A stretch of 64,000 nucleotides of DNA from Treponema sp. OMZ 838 (GTDB lineage Bacteria; Spirochaetota; Spirochaetia; Treponematales; Treponemataceae), in assembly GCF_000775995.1 (NCBI RefSeq), contig NZ_CP009227.1, positions 868,001-932,000 on the forward strand, written 5' to 3'. Made by a program: the position numbers and the translations under genes. Of this stretch, positions 54,232-63,261 are shown one piece after another. Numbering within the stretch: the stretch's first letter is position 1; each line of letters begins with the position of its first letter. The notes below the pieces were generated by a model. It did not search any database. It was not told the DNA's origin and saw only the letters and a program-made list of their open reading frames with translations.

Positions 54232-56290
54232 TCAATTGGCGGCTTGCTGTTCAAAAAAGCGATGGAAGGTTTCTTGTGCCCGAACCGGCGGCTGCCCCTG
54301 CTGCAAAGTTTTACGGTGCCAACTGCCATCCGGCTGCATTTCAAAGGCCTTTACGTTATCCGCAAAGTACACGCTAAAAAAATAATTCAGCAGTAACTGA
54401 TTCTGCTTATCCAAAACAGGAAACAACAGCTCTACCCGCCGCTCAAGATTGCGGGGCATCCAGTCCGCGCTGGAAAGGTACCATTCAGGATTACCGCCGT
54501 TTTCAAAATAGAATATCCGGCTATGCTCCAAATAGCGGTCGATAATACTAACAACGCGGACATTGTCGCTGATGCCGCGCTGCCCGGGAATGAGCATACA
54601 GATACCCCGCACGTTTAAATCGATACGGACACCTGCCTGCGAAGCCTTGTATATGGCGGCAATCAGTTCGGGATGCGAAAGGCTATTCATCTTCGCAACA
54701 ATACGGGCGGGCTTATGCAGCCGTGCAAAGTCGATTTCCCGCTCGATATGTTCCAGCAGAGTACGTTTGAGCGCTTCGGGTGCGGTAATGATATAGTGCG
54801 GATTTTCCGGCGTATATTTACCGCACAGACGCGAAAAGATTATCTGTGCATCGGCAATCATCCGCGGATTAACCGTAAACAACGATATGTCCGCATAAAG
54901 CCTCGCGGTGGTGTCATTATAATTGCCGGTAGACAGGTGCAGATATCCCTGCTCACCCAGCCCCTCGCGCCGCATAATCAACAGAAGTTTTGCGTGAACC
55001 TTCAAATGCGGCAGGTCGTACACCACCCGCACGCCGTGTTTTTGCAGCCGCTTTACCCAGCCGAGATTCCGCTCCTCATCAAAGCGCGCTTTTAATTCCA
55101 CAAATACCGTAACCTGTTTTCCCCGCTTTGCAGCATCCACCAACGCGCGTACAACGGGCGAACTTTTACTGGTACGGTACAAGGTCATACGTATGGACGT
55201 TACGGCAGGGTCTTCCGCAGCGTCAGATAAAAGCCTGATAACCGGTTTATATGATTGATACGGCACGTGCAGCAGAATATCGCCGGCTTTGATGCTATCC
55301 CATAGCGTACCGTCAGAGGGAAAGGCAGGATGTGCAAAATGCTTCCATTTTTCATTCCTCAGCCGCTTAAACCCGTCTATTTCCGTGATTTTTGCAAAAG
55401 AGGAAAGACCGATGGGCGCCTCGCTTAAATAGACATCCTTTTCGTCCAGCTGAAACAGCTCGCTCATCCGTGCAATAAAAGCCGGTGATTCATGCGTACT
55501 CGTCATTCGGACAACAAACGAGTATCGGCGCCTGATAAGAACTTCTTCCAACGCCTCGATAAAGCCGTCATCGGAGGAATCGTCAACCGTCATACTGGCG
55601 GAGCGGTTAATTTTAAAGATTCCCGTTCCGGTAATCCGGCAGCCGGAAAAAAATGCACTGCCGAAATACCGAATCAGCTCATCGATTAGCACAAATTCCA
55701 CTTTTTTTACCGGCGCTACCCCGCCGTCCGGTGATAAAAAGACAAAACGCGGAACTTCGGGCACCGGTATAATTGCCAGCTGGTCTTGTTTGCCTGCATC
55801 ATCAGAAAGCAAAAAAACCAATATGCAGCCGCACATTGGCGACACTGTCCGCAAGAGCTTGTTCATCGTCGGATAGCTGCGGTTTAATAATAGGATACAG
55901 GTGCCGGTAAAAATAATCTTCTAAAAAATGCTGCTGTGCTTCGGAACATTCTTCCGGTTTGCGGTAAATAAGCCCTTGTGTTTTAAGCTGAGGAAGGATT
56001 TCGGTATTTAACACCGCTTCTTGAATATCAAACAGCCGCCGTGTTTTCTGAACAATACCCTTTAGCAGTGTTTCCGGCGACAAACCGCCCGACTCATCGG
56101 AGGGATGTCCGCTTTTGTAAAGCTCCTGTAAACCGGCGACCCGTACCATAAAAAACTCATCAAAGTTTGAAGATACAATGCCGATAAACTTGAGCCGTTC
56201 CAAAAGCGGCACTGCAGAGGAGCACGCCTCCGCCAAAACCCGCTCGTTAAAATCGATCCATGAAAGCTCCCGATTAAGATAGTCCATCAT
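54232..56290 (-). CDS. ppk1: Polyphosphate kinase 1, interrupted by a frameshift
   Basis: PPK1 makes polyphosphate from ATP. Two frames give about 685 residues, the normal length. The first has '[19 protein letters not shown]' and '[18 protein letters not shown]'. The second has '[21 protein letters not shown]', '[14 protein letters not shown]' with the catalytic His, '[20 protein letters not shown]' and '[11 protein letters not shown]' with the second His. The break lies at seven T on the coding strand (55817-55811); removing one T gives [11 protein letters not shown]. The gene ends where the integron remnant begins. Confidence 0.88.
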
Positions 56291-56326
56291 AATGAAGGTC
56301 TCGCCAAACCTTACAGGCAGCTCCGC

Positions 56327-57760
56327 TTACAGTTTATCGATGAGCATCGAACACTTACCGGAAGGTATCGGAAGCGTTTTCTTTTTTTGTCCGAGGATAT
56401 TGATGGTAAAGTAATAGAGCTTTTCGCTTTCCATGTGGATTTCCCAGCCCCGCTGCGTTTTTGACGACAGGATGGTAACGAGGTTCCGTTTCAAGCTCAA
56501 GTTTTCGATTCCCATCACCTCAAGGTTCGGAATAATCCAATCGACGGTTTTCCGCGGGAAGCTGATAGAAAGTCCGATCACATTTTCAATCATCAATGTG
56601 ATGGTCGAGAGCGCTGCCGAAAAAAGATATTGCTTACGCGGGAAATTTTCATGCCCGGGCCACTGCGCGGGACCTTCTTTTTGCGGCAAATACGCTTCCC
56701 ACAACGCGCCTTTTTTGCTGTTACCATCGGGAGCAAGTCCGTCAAGCACGTAATAGATATGCCGGATAGCACATTCCCGCGCAAGTTCCCATCGCTCATA
56801 TTTTTCCAAGCCCTTAATGACGATAAAGTTCAAATGCGGGAATACACTGCCCAGCGCTCCCATACCGCGTTCATTATACGCAGGGTCATCAAGCGACAAA
56901 CTGGGAATAGGATGATCGGAACCGAATGTTTTGGGATTGAGCAAGTGTGCGGAAAGCTGCTCGGCTTTATCCTCATTAGGAATTTCAGCAAGCAGAGGCC
57001 AAAAACCGGCGATTGTCTTCTGCGGTAATTGCCGTTCATCCGCATCGATATCGTGATAAAAACCCGTTTCGGCATTCCACATAAGGGCATTGATACGGGT
57101 TTTCAGGGTAAAATAAACCCGCTTATATTGAAAACTCAATTCCTTGTCGTTAAGGATATCGCCCAACACCGACATATACAGCGCATTAACCGCAACCGCC
57201 GCATTAAAATCCACCAGATACGCAGCTTTCTCACGCGGGGTATTGTACATCTCTACGGCTGCGAGCGGGACGGTATACAATCCGTTCGGTTGCTTAAATG
57301 AGGTTTCCAACCACTTCATATAGCGGGTTAGTACCGGCATAACATCCTTCACCCGTTTTTTATTCGCCGTCTTGTGGAACATATTATATTCCGCCCATGC
57401 AAAAAGCGGCATACCGACCCCTTCGGGATTATCACTTGAGAAAACCGGTTCGCCCGTTTCGACGTTATACTGAGATCGAATAGCCCCCGATTCTTCTTGA
57501 TGTGCATAAAAAAAGTCTAAACCTTGATTCGCATTATAGTTCCTGTTCGAGTAAACAAAAAAGAACGATGAAAAGATGGTTTCAGACTGGTTTAAAAACC
57601 ATCCGTTGTTATCGGGATAGAGAAAGAAACTTTCGGTTGCTCCTTTTTCCGTTTTTATATTGAATAAAAAATCCTGAATGAACGACCATGTCCTATCATA
57701 AATATCAACAAAATCCTGATCATAAAAATGAACTTTTGGAAAATCGCGCTTGTTCACCAC
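56327..57760 (-). CDS. (alpha/alpha)6-barrel glycoside hydrolase, MGH1/GH63-like
   Basis: The 477-residue protein resembles the MGH1-like/GH63 and trehalase group. Visible blocks are 'YPDNNGWFLNQSETIFSSFFF', 'FYAHQEESGAIRSQYN', 'LFAWAEYNMFHKT' and 'KKGALWEAYLPQKEGPAQWPG'. The Glu of LWEAYLP and an Asp further up would be the catalytic pair. No signal peptide is seen, so it is cytoplasmic. Substrate is unknown; trehalose or glycosylglycerate-type sugars are possible. It lies 36 bases upstream of ppk1. Confidence 0.72.
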   Translation of the reverse strand: MVNKRDFPKVHFYDQDFVDIYDRTWSFIQDFLFNIKTEKGATESFFLYPDNNGWFLNQSETIFSSFFFVYSNRNYNANQGLDFFYAHQEESGAIRSQYNVETGEPVFSSDNPEGVGMPLFAWAEYNMFHKTANKKRVKDVMPVLTRYMKWLETSFKQPNGLYTVPLAAVEMYNTPREKAAYLVDFNAAVAVNALYMSVLGDILNDKELSFQYKRVYFTLKTRINALMWNAETGFYHDIDADERQLPQKTIAGFWPLLAEIPNEDKAEQLSAHLLNPKTFGSDHPIPSLSLDDPAYNERGMGALGSVFPHLNFIVIKGLEKYERWELARECAIRHIYYVLDGLAPDGNSKKGALWEAYLPQKEGPAQWPGHENFPRKQYLFSAALSTITLMIENVIGLSISFPRKTVDWIIPNLEVMGIENLSLKRNLVTILSSKTQRGWEIHMESEKLYYFTINILGQKKKTLPIPSGKCSMLIDKL

Positions 57761-58019
57761 TGCTCCTCAACAATCCGCCGCTTTTATTCGTATTCTTTTT
57801 GCACAGTTTTAACTATAACCGTTCAAATAGTGCCGTCCTGTTAAACACTGAGAAAAATCATAAAAATAATTAAGCAAATCTTTCGCGTATATAGTATATC
57901 ATATTTTTTCGCATAGTTGTATAATTTTTTCAGTTTTTTGTATATTCTGATGAGGATCTTTTAAACTCATCAATTTTTTAGAGATATCTGATTTCATTCC
58001 AGTGTTGCAGGAGGAACGC

Positions 58020-60404
58020 TTGTACCAATCATTTGTTTTTCTTGAAATCCGCATTTTAATCTTATCGGATGAAAAAGCGTTTTGCTCATGCAAAGCAGGC
58101 TCCGCTGCCGGAAGTTGCCCTATTTGTACACGCACACCGGGATATCCGCCGCTTTTAAAAGAACGCATTGCCCGCGATGCATACAGGCTTGCTCAAAGCC
58201 TCGGCTGTACGCTTATCCAAAAAGCTCAATATGAATACCCTTCGGGTATGCCGGCGCTCCCTCCCGAATATCAGCTCTGCGGTGCTTCGGTAAAAATTGC
58301 GGAAAAAGGCGTGCTCGATATCGAATTTCACAAACACAAAAAGCAGATTGATATTTTGGAAATACGCATCGAAGAAGATGCGGGACGCCTTATGCACGCC
58401 GACGGCAAGGCTTTTATGGACTATAGCTCTGCCGGAATGCCGAGCATTAGGATACGCACCGGTAACAATCTTGAACTGGGCGAAGAAGCGGAGATGTTTT
58501 TAACCGAACTGAATAACCGGCTGCGGTACATCGGACTCCTCACCGATTCCGACAGTAGTCATAAAATCCGCTGCAATGCCTACGTTGCTTCTACCGAATT
58601 CCCCAACCCGCCGCAGCACTACGTAAAACTGAGGAACCTTAACTCTTTTAACTTTGTACGGAAGGCGGTAAACGAAGATTTACGGCGGCAGGAAGATATG
58701 CTCAAACAGGGGAAGGAGCTGATTTCGGAAAGTCGGTTGTGGAATGCCCGCATGGAGCGTACCGAACCGTATAAAACACGGGATTTTATTGATTACGTTA
58801 AAACAAAACCGGTAGAAGTGCAGGCTTTTTACACCGCGCCGGATACGCTGCTGCAAGAGGTATTGCAGACTGCTCCGGAAAATCAGCAATCACGGAAGCT
58901 GCGCTATATTCAATCCTTCGGCCTGTCCATCCCGATTGTACGGGCGCTGTGTACCGAGGCGCGGCTTGCGAATTTTTTTGAAGCGGTGCTGCAATTCGGA
59001 ATTGAGCCGAAAATCGCCGCAAACGGCATCCTTGAAGATATTCTCCCACTGCTGAAGCGTGCCGGCAAAACAATCGATTGCCTTGTTTTACAGCCTGAAT
59101 ACTTTGCCCGTATTTTGCGGCTTGCGCAGGAAGGAACGATTAACCATCCGATTAGCCGCACGCTGCTACAAAAGATTATCATAGACGGCGCTGACCCGGC
59201 AGCTTTGCTTGCGAAAGACGAATGGATAAAGATATCGGATGAAACAACGCTGAGGACTCTCGTGCAAGAGATGCTTAGCAAACATCCGAAAGAAGCGGAA
59301 CTGCTCAAAACCGGTTCGATGAAATACCTTGAAATCCTGTGCGGCGCGGTGATGAAGCGGACAAAAGGGTTTGCCGACCAGCAATTGGTAAAACAACTCA
59401 TTAAAGAAGAATTGAATATCCGCATTATCTATGTGCTTTCGATGGGCGGCGCAATTTCGGCTACTATACAAAACGGACAGGTGAAAGCGGGAAGCACCAA
59501 AATTTTGTCCGAACTTTTGGATACCGATATTGCAAAGCGGCATATCCGTATCGAACCGAGTATTTCCGACGGGCTTTTTAGCGAAGAGTTGGAACCCGCG
59601 GATTGGGCGCGGCTTATTCACGCAATCTGCGAAAAGATCACTTCGGGTACGGCAAACGGCATCGTCATAACACATGGAACCGATACCCTCGTCTATACTG
59701 CGCCGCTGATATACTGGCTTTTTGCCGACACACCGGTTTCCATCGTATTGACCGCATCCGGTACCGCCCCTTCGGAATCTGAAGAAGCGCGGCGCAACTT
59801 CAACGCGGCAATCAAACTTGCATGGGAGAAAGAAAACGGGGTATATGTTTCTTTTAACGGTAAGGTGCTTTCGCCGCTCAATCTCAAGTTCGTCGATTCA
59901 AGCGATATCGGCTTTGTAAACTGGAATATGCAAGCGCCGCTCTTTAGAGGTGAAGGCCTGCTTTCGGATTATGAGGAAAGCGACAGCCTTGTTTTTGAAA
60001 GCTTATTGAGCGAAGCTGCCGACAATATGTTTTTGATAAAAACCTATCCCGGTATTCGGAGCGACCGGCTCATTCCGTTGCAAAAAGATATACGCACATT
60101 CTTCTTAGAGCTGTATGAAAACGGTACGGCAAATATGAAAGACAGTTCGTATTCTATAAAGGAATTTCTTAAACGCGGCAAAAAACGGCAATGCAGGTTT
60201 TACTGTACTTCCCAACAGGAAGAAGTCATCGATTTTTCCAGCTATGCCAGCGCACGGAATTTATGGAAGGAAGGAGCCGTACCGATGGGGATGCTCACAA
60301 CCGAAACAGCCATTGCACTGTACTATGCAGCGTCTCTCGTGTGCGACACCCAAGAAGAACTCGATCGCATTATGGAAACGGCAGCACTCTTAAACGAAAG
60401 ATAA
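58020..60404 (+). CDS. GatB-like amidotransferase domain fused to an asparaginase domain
   Basis: The 794-residue protein joins two families. Residues about 1-430 follow GatB/GatE: zinc motif 'FCSC...SCPICTRTPGYPP', 'IRIEEDAGRLMHADGKAF', 'DYSSAGMPSIRI', 'LRNLNSFNFVRKAVNEDLRRQ' and a tail domain. Residues about 470-790 follow L-asparaginase/GatD: 'IIYVLSMGGAISATI', 'GIVITHGTDTLVYTAPLIYWL' and 'VPMGMLTTETAIALYYA'. The first catalytic Thr (GGTI in the family) is Ala here, while the HGTDT motif is intact. AGGAGG five bases before the TTG at 58020 fixes the start over the GTG at 58002. Overall role unknown; see findings. Confidence 0.8.
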   Translation: MYQSFVFLEIRILILSDEKAFCSCKAGSAAGSCPICTRTPGYPPLLKERIARDAYRLAQSLGCTLIQKAQYEYPSGMPALPPEYQLCGASVKIAEKGVLDIEFHKHKKQIDILEIRIEEDAGRLMHADGKAFMDYSSAGMPSIRIRTGNNLELGEEAEMFLTELNNRLRYIGLLTDSDSSHKIRCNAYVASTEFPNPPQHYVKLRNLNSFNFVRKAVNEDLRRQEDMLKQGKELISESRLWNARMERTEPYKTRDFIDYVKTKPVEVQAFYTAPDTLLQEVLQTAPENQQSRKLRYIQSFGLSIPIVRALCTEARLANFFEAVLQFGIEPKIAANGILEDILPLLKRAGKTIDCLVLQPEYFARILRLAQEGTINHPISRTLLQKIIIDGADPAALLAKDEWIKISDETTLRTLVQEMLSKHPKEAELLKTGSMKYLEILCGAVMKRTKGFADQQLVKQLIKEELNIRIIYVLSMGGAISATIQNGQVKAGSTKILSELLDTDIAKRHIRIEPSISDGLFSEELEPADWARLIHAICEKITSGTANGIVITHGTDTLVYTAPLIYWLFADTPVSIVLTASGTAPSESEEARRNFNAAIKLAWEKENGVYVSFNGKVLSPLNLKFVDSSDIGFVNWNMQAPLFRGEGLLSDYEESDSLVFESLLSEAADNMFLIKTYPGIRSDRLIPLQKDIRTFFLELYENGTANMKDSSYSIKEFLKRGKKRQCRFYCTSQQEEVIDFSSYASARNLWKEGAVPMGMLTTETAIALYYAASLVCDTQEELDRIMETAALLNER

Positions 60405-60417
60405 AAAGGAAAATTAC

Positions 60418-60810
60418 GTGAAGCAACTGATTATCACCAACAACCCTCAAATTGCAGAATATATTGAACGCACCCACGAAGATTCGAATAACAGCACCGA
60501 AGCCAAGGATATTAAATTGATCTTCTGTGCCACCCGTGAGGAGCTGTATATACAAGTGCGCGACTATATTCACCGGAACTGGAAGCTGCAAAATCATGCA
60601 ATGTATGGAAATATTCAGCTGCACAAGCAGCCGTACCGCAGTATGGTGTTAACGGAAGGAACCGAACTGGACACCCGATCTTTGCAGCTGTGGGAGCAGG
60701 CTATGGAGCGGGTAAACCGCACTAATCCGCCGACTTATTCGGAGAAAGTACTGAAAGATTTTCAAGCACTTGATTTTTCTTTATTTAACAGTATAGTATC
60801 ACCCACTTAA
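60418..60810 (+). CDS. grdX: GrdX family protein
   Basis: GrdX is a small protein of unknown role usually encoded with glycine, sarcosine or betaine reductase. The 130-residue sequence has the family pattern 'LIITNNPQIAEYI', 'LYIQVRDYIHRNWKLQNHAMYG' (two blocks) and 'PYRSMVLTEG'. It starts at GTG with AAAGGAAA upstream, 13 bases after the GatB-asparaginase gene. No grd structural gene is in the window. Confidence 0.75.
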   Translation: MKQLIITNNPQIAEYIERTHEDSNNSTEAKDIKLIFCATREELYIQVRDYIHRNWKLQNHAMYGNIQLHKQPYRSMVLTEGTELDTRSLQLWEQAMERVNRTNPPTYSEKVLKDFQALDFSLFNSIVSPT

Positions 60811-60868
60811 AAATACATCAGCATTGAACATCTTGCTACATCATCCTCATTATTCATAGGAAGAACAC

Positions 60869-61504
60869 ATGAATAGAAATATTGAACGTCTTCAAAGTAT
60901 TGCGTATACAGCGCAAACAACTCCCACGGAGCTGACGAGTGAAGATATTGCATTCGTTACCAAAAGTATTAAAAGCAGTAATGAAAAAGAGGTCGCACAA
61001 GCTTACGAGACTTTAGGCCGCATAGGAAACCATCTGCCTGAAAAAATTACACATTTGATAGACGGTGCTTTTGCAGCATTAAAAGACAGAAATTGGGAAA
61101 TTCGGGAACAGGCTGTTTTGGCGATCGGTCGCACGGGGAGGGCGGATATCAATACGGTCAAAAGCAGGTTGGATAAGATTATTCAGCTACACTGCGACCC
61201 CATACCCAAAGTACGGGCGGCAATGCTGGATGCGTGTCAAAGTATTGCTCATGCTAAGGCAGCCGTTTTTAAGCCGTACATCGGTTTATTTGAACGGATG
61301 TTAGACGATCCTGACCAAAAGAATGTTCGTGAACATTCCCCGGATATACTCCGCGTAATCGGAAAGTACGAACCGGAAATGGTTGAACGTTCGTTGGTAT
61401 TGCTAAAGGAAAAGCTGCGCGATCCTTCCCCTGCAACACAAGCTCACGCCGTCGAAGCCATACGCACAATCGAAACATTTTTGCGCAGGACACCGACGGT
61501 GTAA
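60869..61504 (+). CDS. HEAT-repeat protein
   Basis: The 211-residue protein is all-alpha with HEAT-like units: 'VAQAYETLGRIGNHLPEKI', 'DRNWEIREQAVLAIGRTGR', 'PIPKVRAAMLDACQSIAH', 'EHSPDILRVIGKYEPEMVE' and 'SPATQAHAVEAIRTIETFL'. Such repeats bind other proteins. AGGAAG precedes the ATG. Partner unknown. Confidence 0.72.
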   Translation: MNRNIERLQSIAYTAQTTPTELTSEDIAFVTKSIKSSNEKEVAQAYETLGRIGNHLPEKITHLIDGAFAALKDRNWEIREQAVLAIGRTGRADINTVKSRLDKIIQLHCDPIPKVRAAMLDACQSIAHAKAAVFKPYIGLFERMLDDPDQKNVREHSPDILRVIGKYEPEMVERSLVLLKEKLRDPSPATQAHAVEAIRTIETFLRRTPTV

Positions 61505-61515
61505 AGCATTCATAA

Positions 61516-61557
61516 GGGCATTGTTAAAAAAATCTAGCCAAGTTTTTGGAGATGCCC
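61516..61557. repeat. Imperfect member of the CTCTAAAAACT palindrome family
   Basis: GGGCATTGTTAAAAAAAT pairs imperfectly with AGTTTTTGGAGATGCCC. It lies between two converging genes and may help end transcription from both sides. Confidence 0.5.
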
Positions 61558-61558
61558 A

Positions 61559-62500
61559 TTAGTTGTTGGGGAGATTCACATCGAAGATAATCCCCACACG
61601 CTTAAAGACTATCTTGTCCAGCTTACTTTTATCGATTGTACGTTTTTGATAAAATGTTTTTAAATCACCGCCTGTATAGTTATGAGCGGTCTTCCATTGT
61701 GCAATCAACATGATCGTCAGTTGATCGATCGGTTTAAAGCTGATGATTGGTCCGAATACGACATTATAACGATCTTCGCCCCATATACTTTTATCGGCAC
61801 CGGTAGGAACTTTAAAAAAAGTTTTCTCCGTTTCCAGTCTAAAGGCAATCATATTCATCGGTAGGGGCATTTGATAGCCAAGCACGTATGAAGCACAATA
61901 GGTCAAGCCGTTTCTGTTTTCGCCGTCGTCATTCTGAAACACCCATGATGTAAGCGGGTCAACACCTGTAACACCTCGGTATAAAAAGTACTGATCAACC
62001 CTCGCGATTATATGAGTCCAATCATTCGGAATAATTGCCCCCAAATCAAATTGCAAAGCGGCGCCTAAATTAGCAGTGTAAAATGCGTTTTTAAAGTTAA
62101 TAGGAACTTTGTTCGTTGTGCCGGAAACATCCTGATTTAAGGCAAGGCCGTGCCATCCTGCAAGTGTCCACCCGGATCCAATACTGGCACCTCCATATAC
62201 TTCCAAAAAGGCGAGCGGAGTCCAGACCACATCAAACTTTCCTTCGACGGTAACCGGCGTAAGTTCCGCCCCTAGTTTAAATTTAATATTATTACCACGC
62301 ATAAACGGATTATCAAAGTTCAAAACCGGAACTTTAATAACTTCTGTCACATTCAGCTTGCCGGCCCAAGGATAGGTAATAGCCAGATTGATATTTGTCG
62401 AATATTTTATCTTTGACTTTTCCTCTGCCCCTTCTTCCTGTGCAGAAAGCGTACTGAGAATCAGCAGGGCACCAATCACCGATGCAATCAGTTTCTTCAT
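61559..62500 (-). CDS. Treponemal outer-membrane-type beta-rich protein
   Basis: The 313-residue protein starts with a signal peptide (MKKLIASVIG...TLSAQ) and then has alternating strands with many aromatic and Gly residues: 'YSTNINLAITYPWAGKL', 'VWTPLAFLEVYGGASIGSGW', 'YVLGYQMPLPMNMIAFRLE' and 'DQLTIMLIAQWKTAHNY'. It fits a periplasmic or outer-membrane barrel. It ends NLPNN, not in an aromatic residue. The ATG at 62500 has AAGGAG upstream; the longer frame to 62626 would place the signal peptide inside. Function unknown. Confidence 0.65.
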   Translation of the reverse strand: MKKLIASVIGALLILSTLSAQEEGAEEKSKIKYSTNINLAITYPWAGKLNVTEVIKVPVLNFDNPFMRGNNIKFKLGAELTPVTVEGKFDVVWTPLAFLEVYGGASIGSGWTLAGWHGLALNQDVSGTTNKVPINFKNAFYTANLGAALQFDLGAIIPNDWTHIIARVDQYFLYRGVTGVDPLTSWVFQNDDGENRNGLTYCASYVLGYQMPLPMNMIAFRLETEKTFFKVPTGADKSIWGEDRYNVVFGPIISFKPIDQLTIMLIAQWKTAHNYTGGDLKTFYQKRTIDKSKLDKIVFKRVGIIFDVNLPNN

Positions 62501-62711
62501 AAAACACTCCTTAGACTGCTCGTTTTTTTCACGACAACGTAATATAAAAACAACGTTGCATAAAAACGGCACACTATCAAGCCTACACGGATGCTGCTTT
62601 TTATGCAAGACCTGCCCAGCCCCCATCCCCCAAAGTATATTCCTGTGTTGTCTTTTCTTTTATTTATGCTATAGTATTTAAAGAACCGGATAAGGTACAA
62701 GGAGATTTTTT

Positions 62712-63203
62712 ATGACACCTGCCGAACACGTTTACAAAGCATTGCAAGATATGGGTATCAGTTACGAAGTTGTCGAACACCCGCCGGCTTTAACTACAGA
62801 AGAAGCCGACAAATACATCGAAGGCAAAGAAGGGTGCCGGACAAAAACGCTCTTTTTGCGAAACAGAAATAAAAAACGGTGCATTCTACTCATTATGGAC
62901 GAAATGAAACGGCTTGATATGAAAAAGTATGCGGAAATGCTCGAAGAAAAAGAATTTAAATTTGCTTCAGCAGAATTATTGGCAGAAAAGCTCGGTCTCG
63001 CAGCAGGAGTTGTGTCGCCGTTCGGTTTATTAAACAACACCGCACACGATGTCCCCGTATACTTTGATAAATCAATGCTTGACGAATATCGCATTTTAAC
63101 CTTTCATCCGAATGAAAATACAGCGACGGTTTTTATCGATTCCGGCGACCTGCAGCGTTTTATCAAAAACACGGGACACGAGTATTTTATCATTAATGCA
63201 TAA
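62712..63203 (+). CDS. YbaK/ProX-family aminoacyl-tRNA deacylase (Ala-tRNA-Pro editing type)
   Basis: The 163-residue protein belongs to the prolyl-tRNA synthetase-associated editing family: 'YEVVEHPPALTTEEADKYI', 'KTLFLRNRNKKRCILLIMDE' and 'AAGVVSPFGLLNNTAHDVPVY' with the substrate-binding SPFGLLND-type loop. It removes Ala wrongly placed on tRNA-Pro. AAGGAG lies ahead of the ATG. Confidence 0.88.
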   Translation: MTPAEHVYKALQDMGISYEVVEHPPALTTEEADKYIEGKEGCRTKTLFLRNRNKKRCILLIMDEMKRLDMKKYAEMLEEKEFKFASAELLAEKLGLAAGVVSPFGLLNNTAHDVPVYFDKSMLDEYRILTFHPNENTATVFIDSGDLQRFIKNTGHEYFIINA

Positions 63204-63261
63204 GACTTCTAAAAACAGCTTGATGCGTTTACCCGATGTAGACATCAGGCATATTGGTAAG

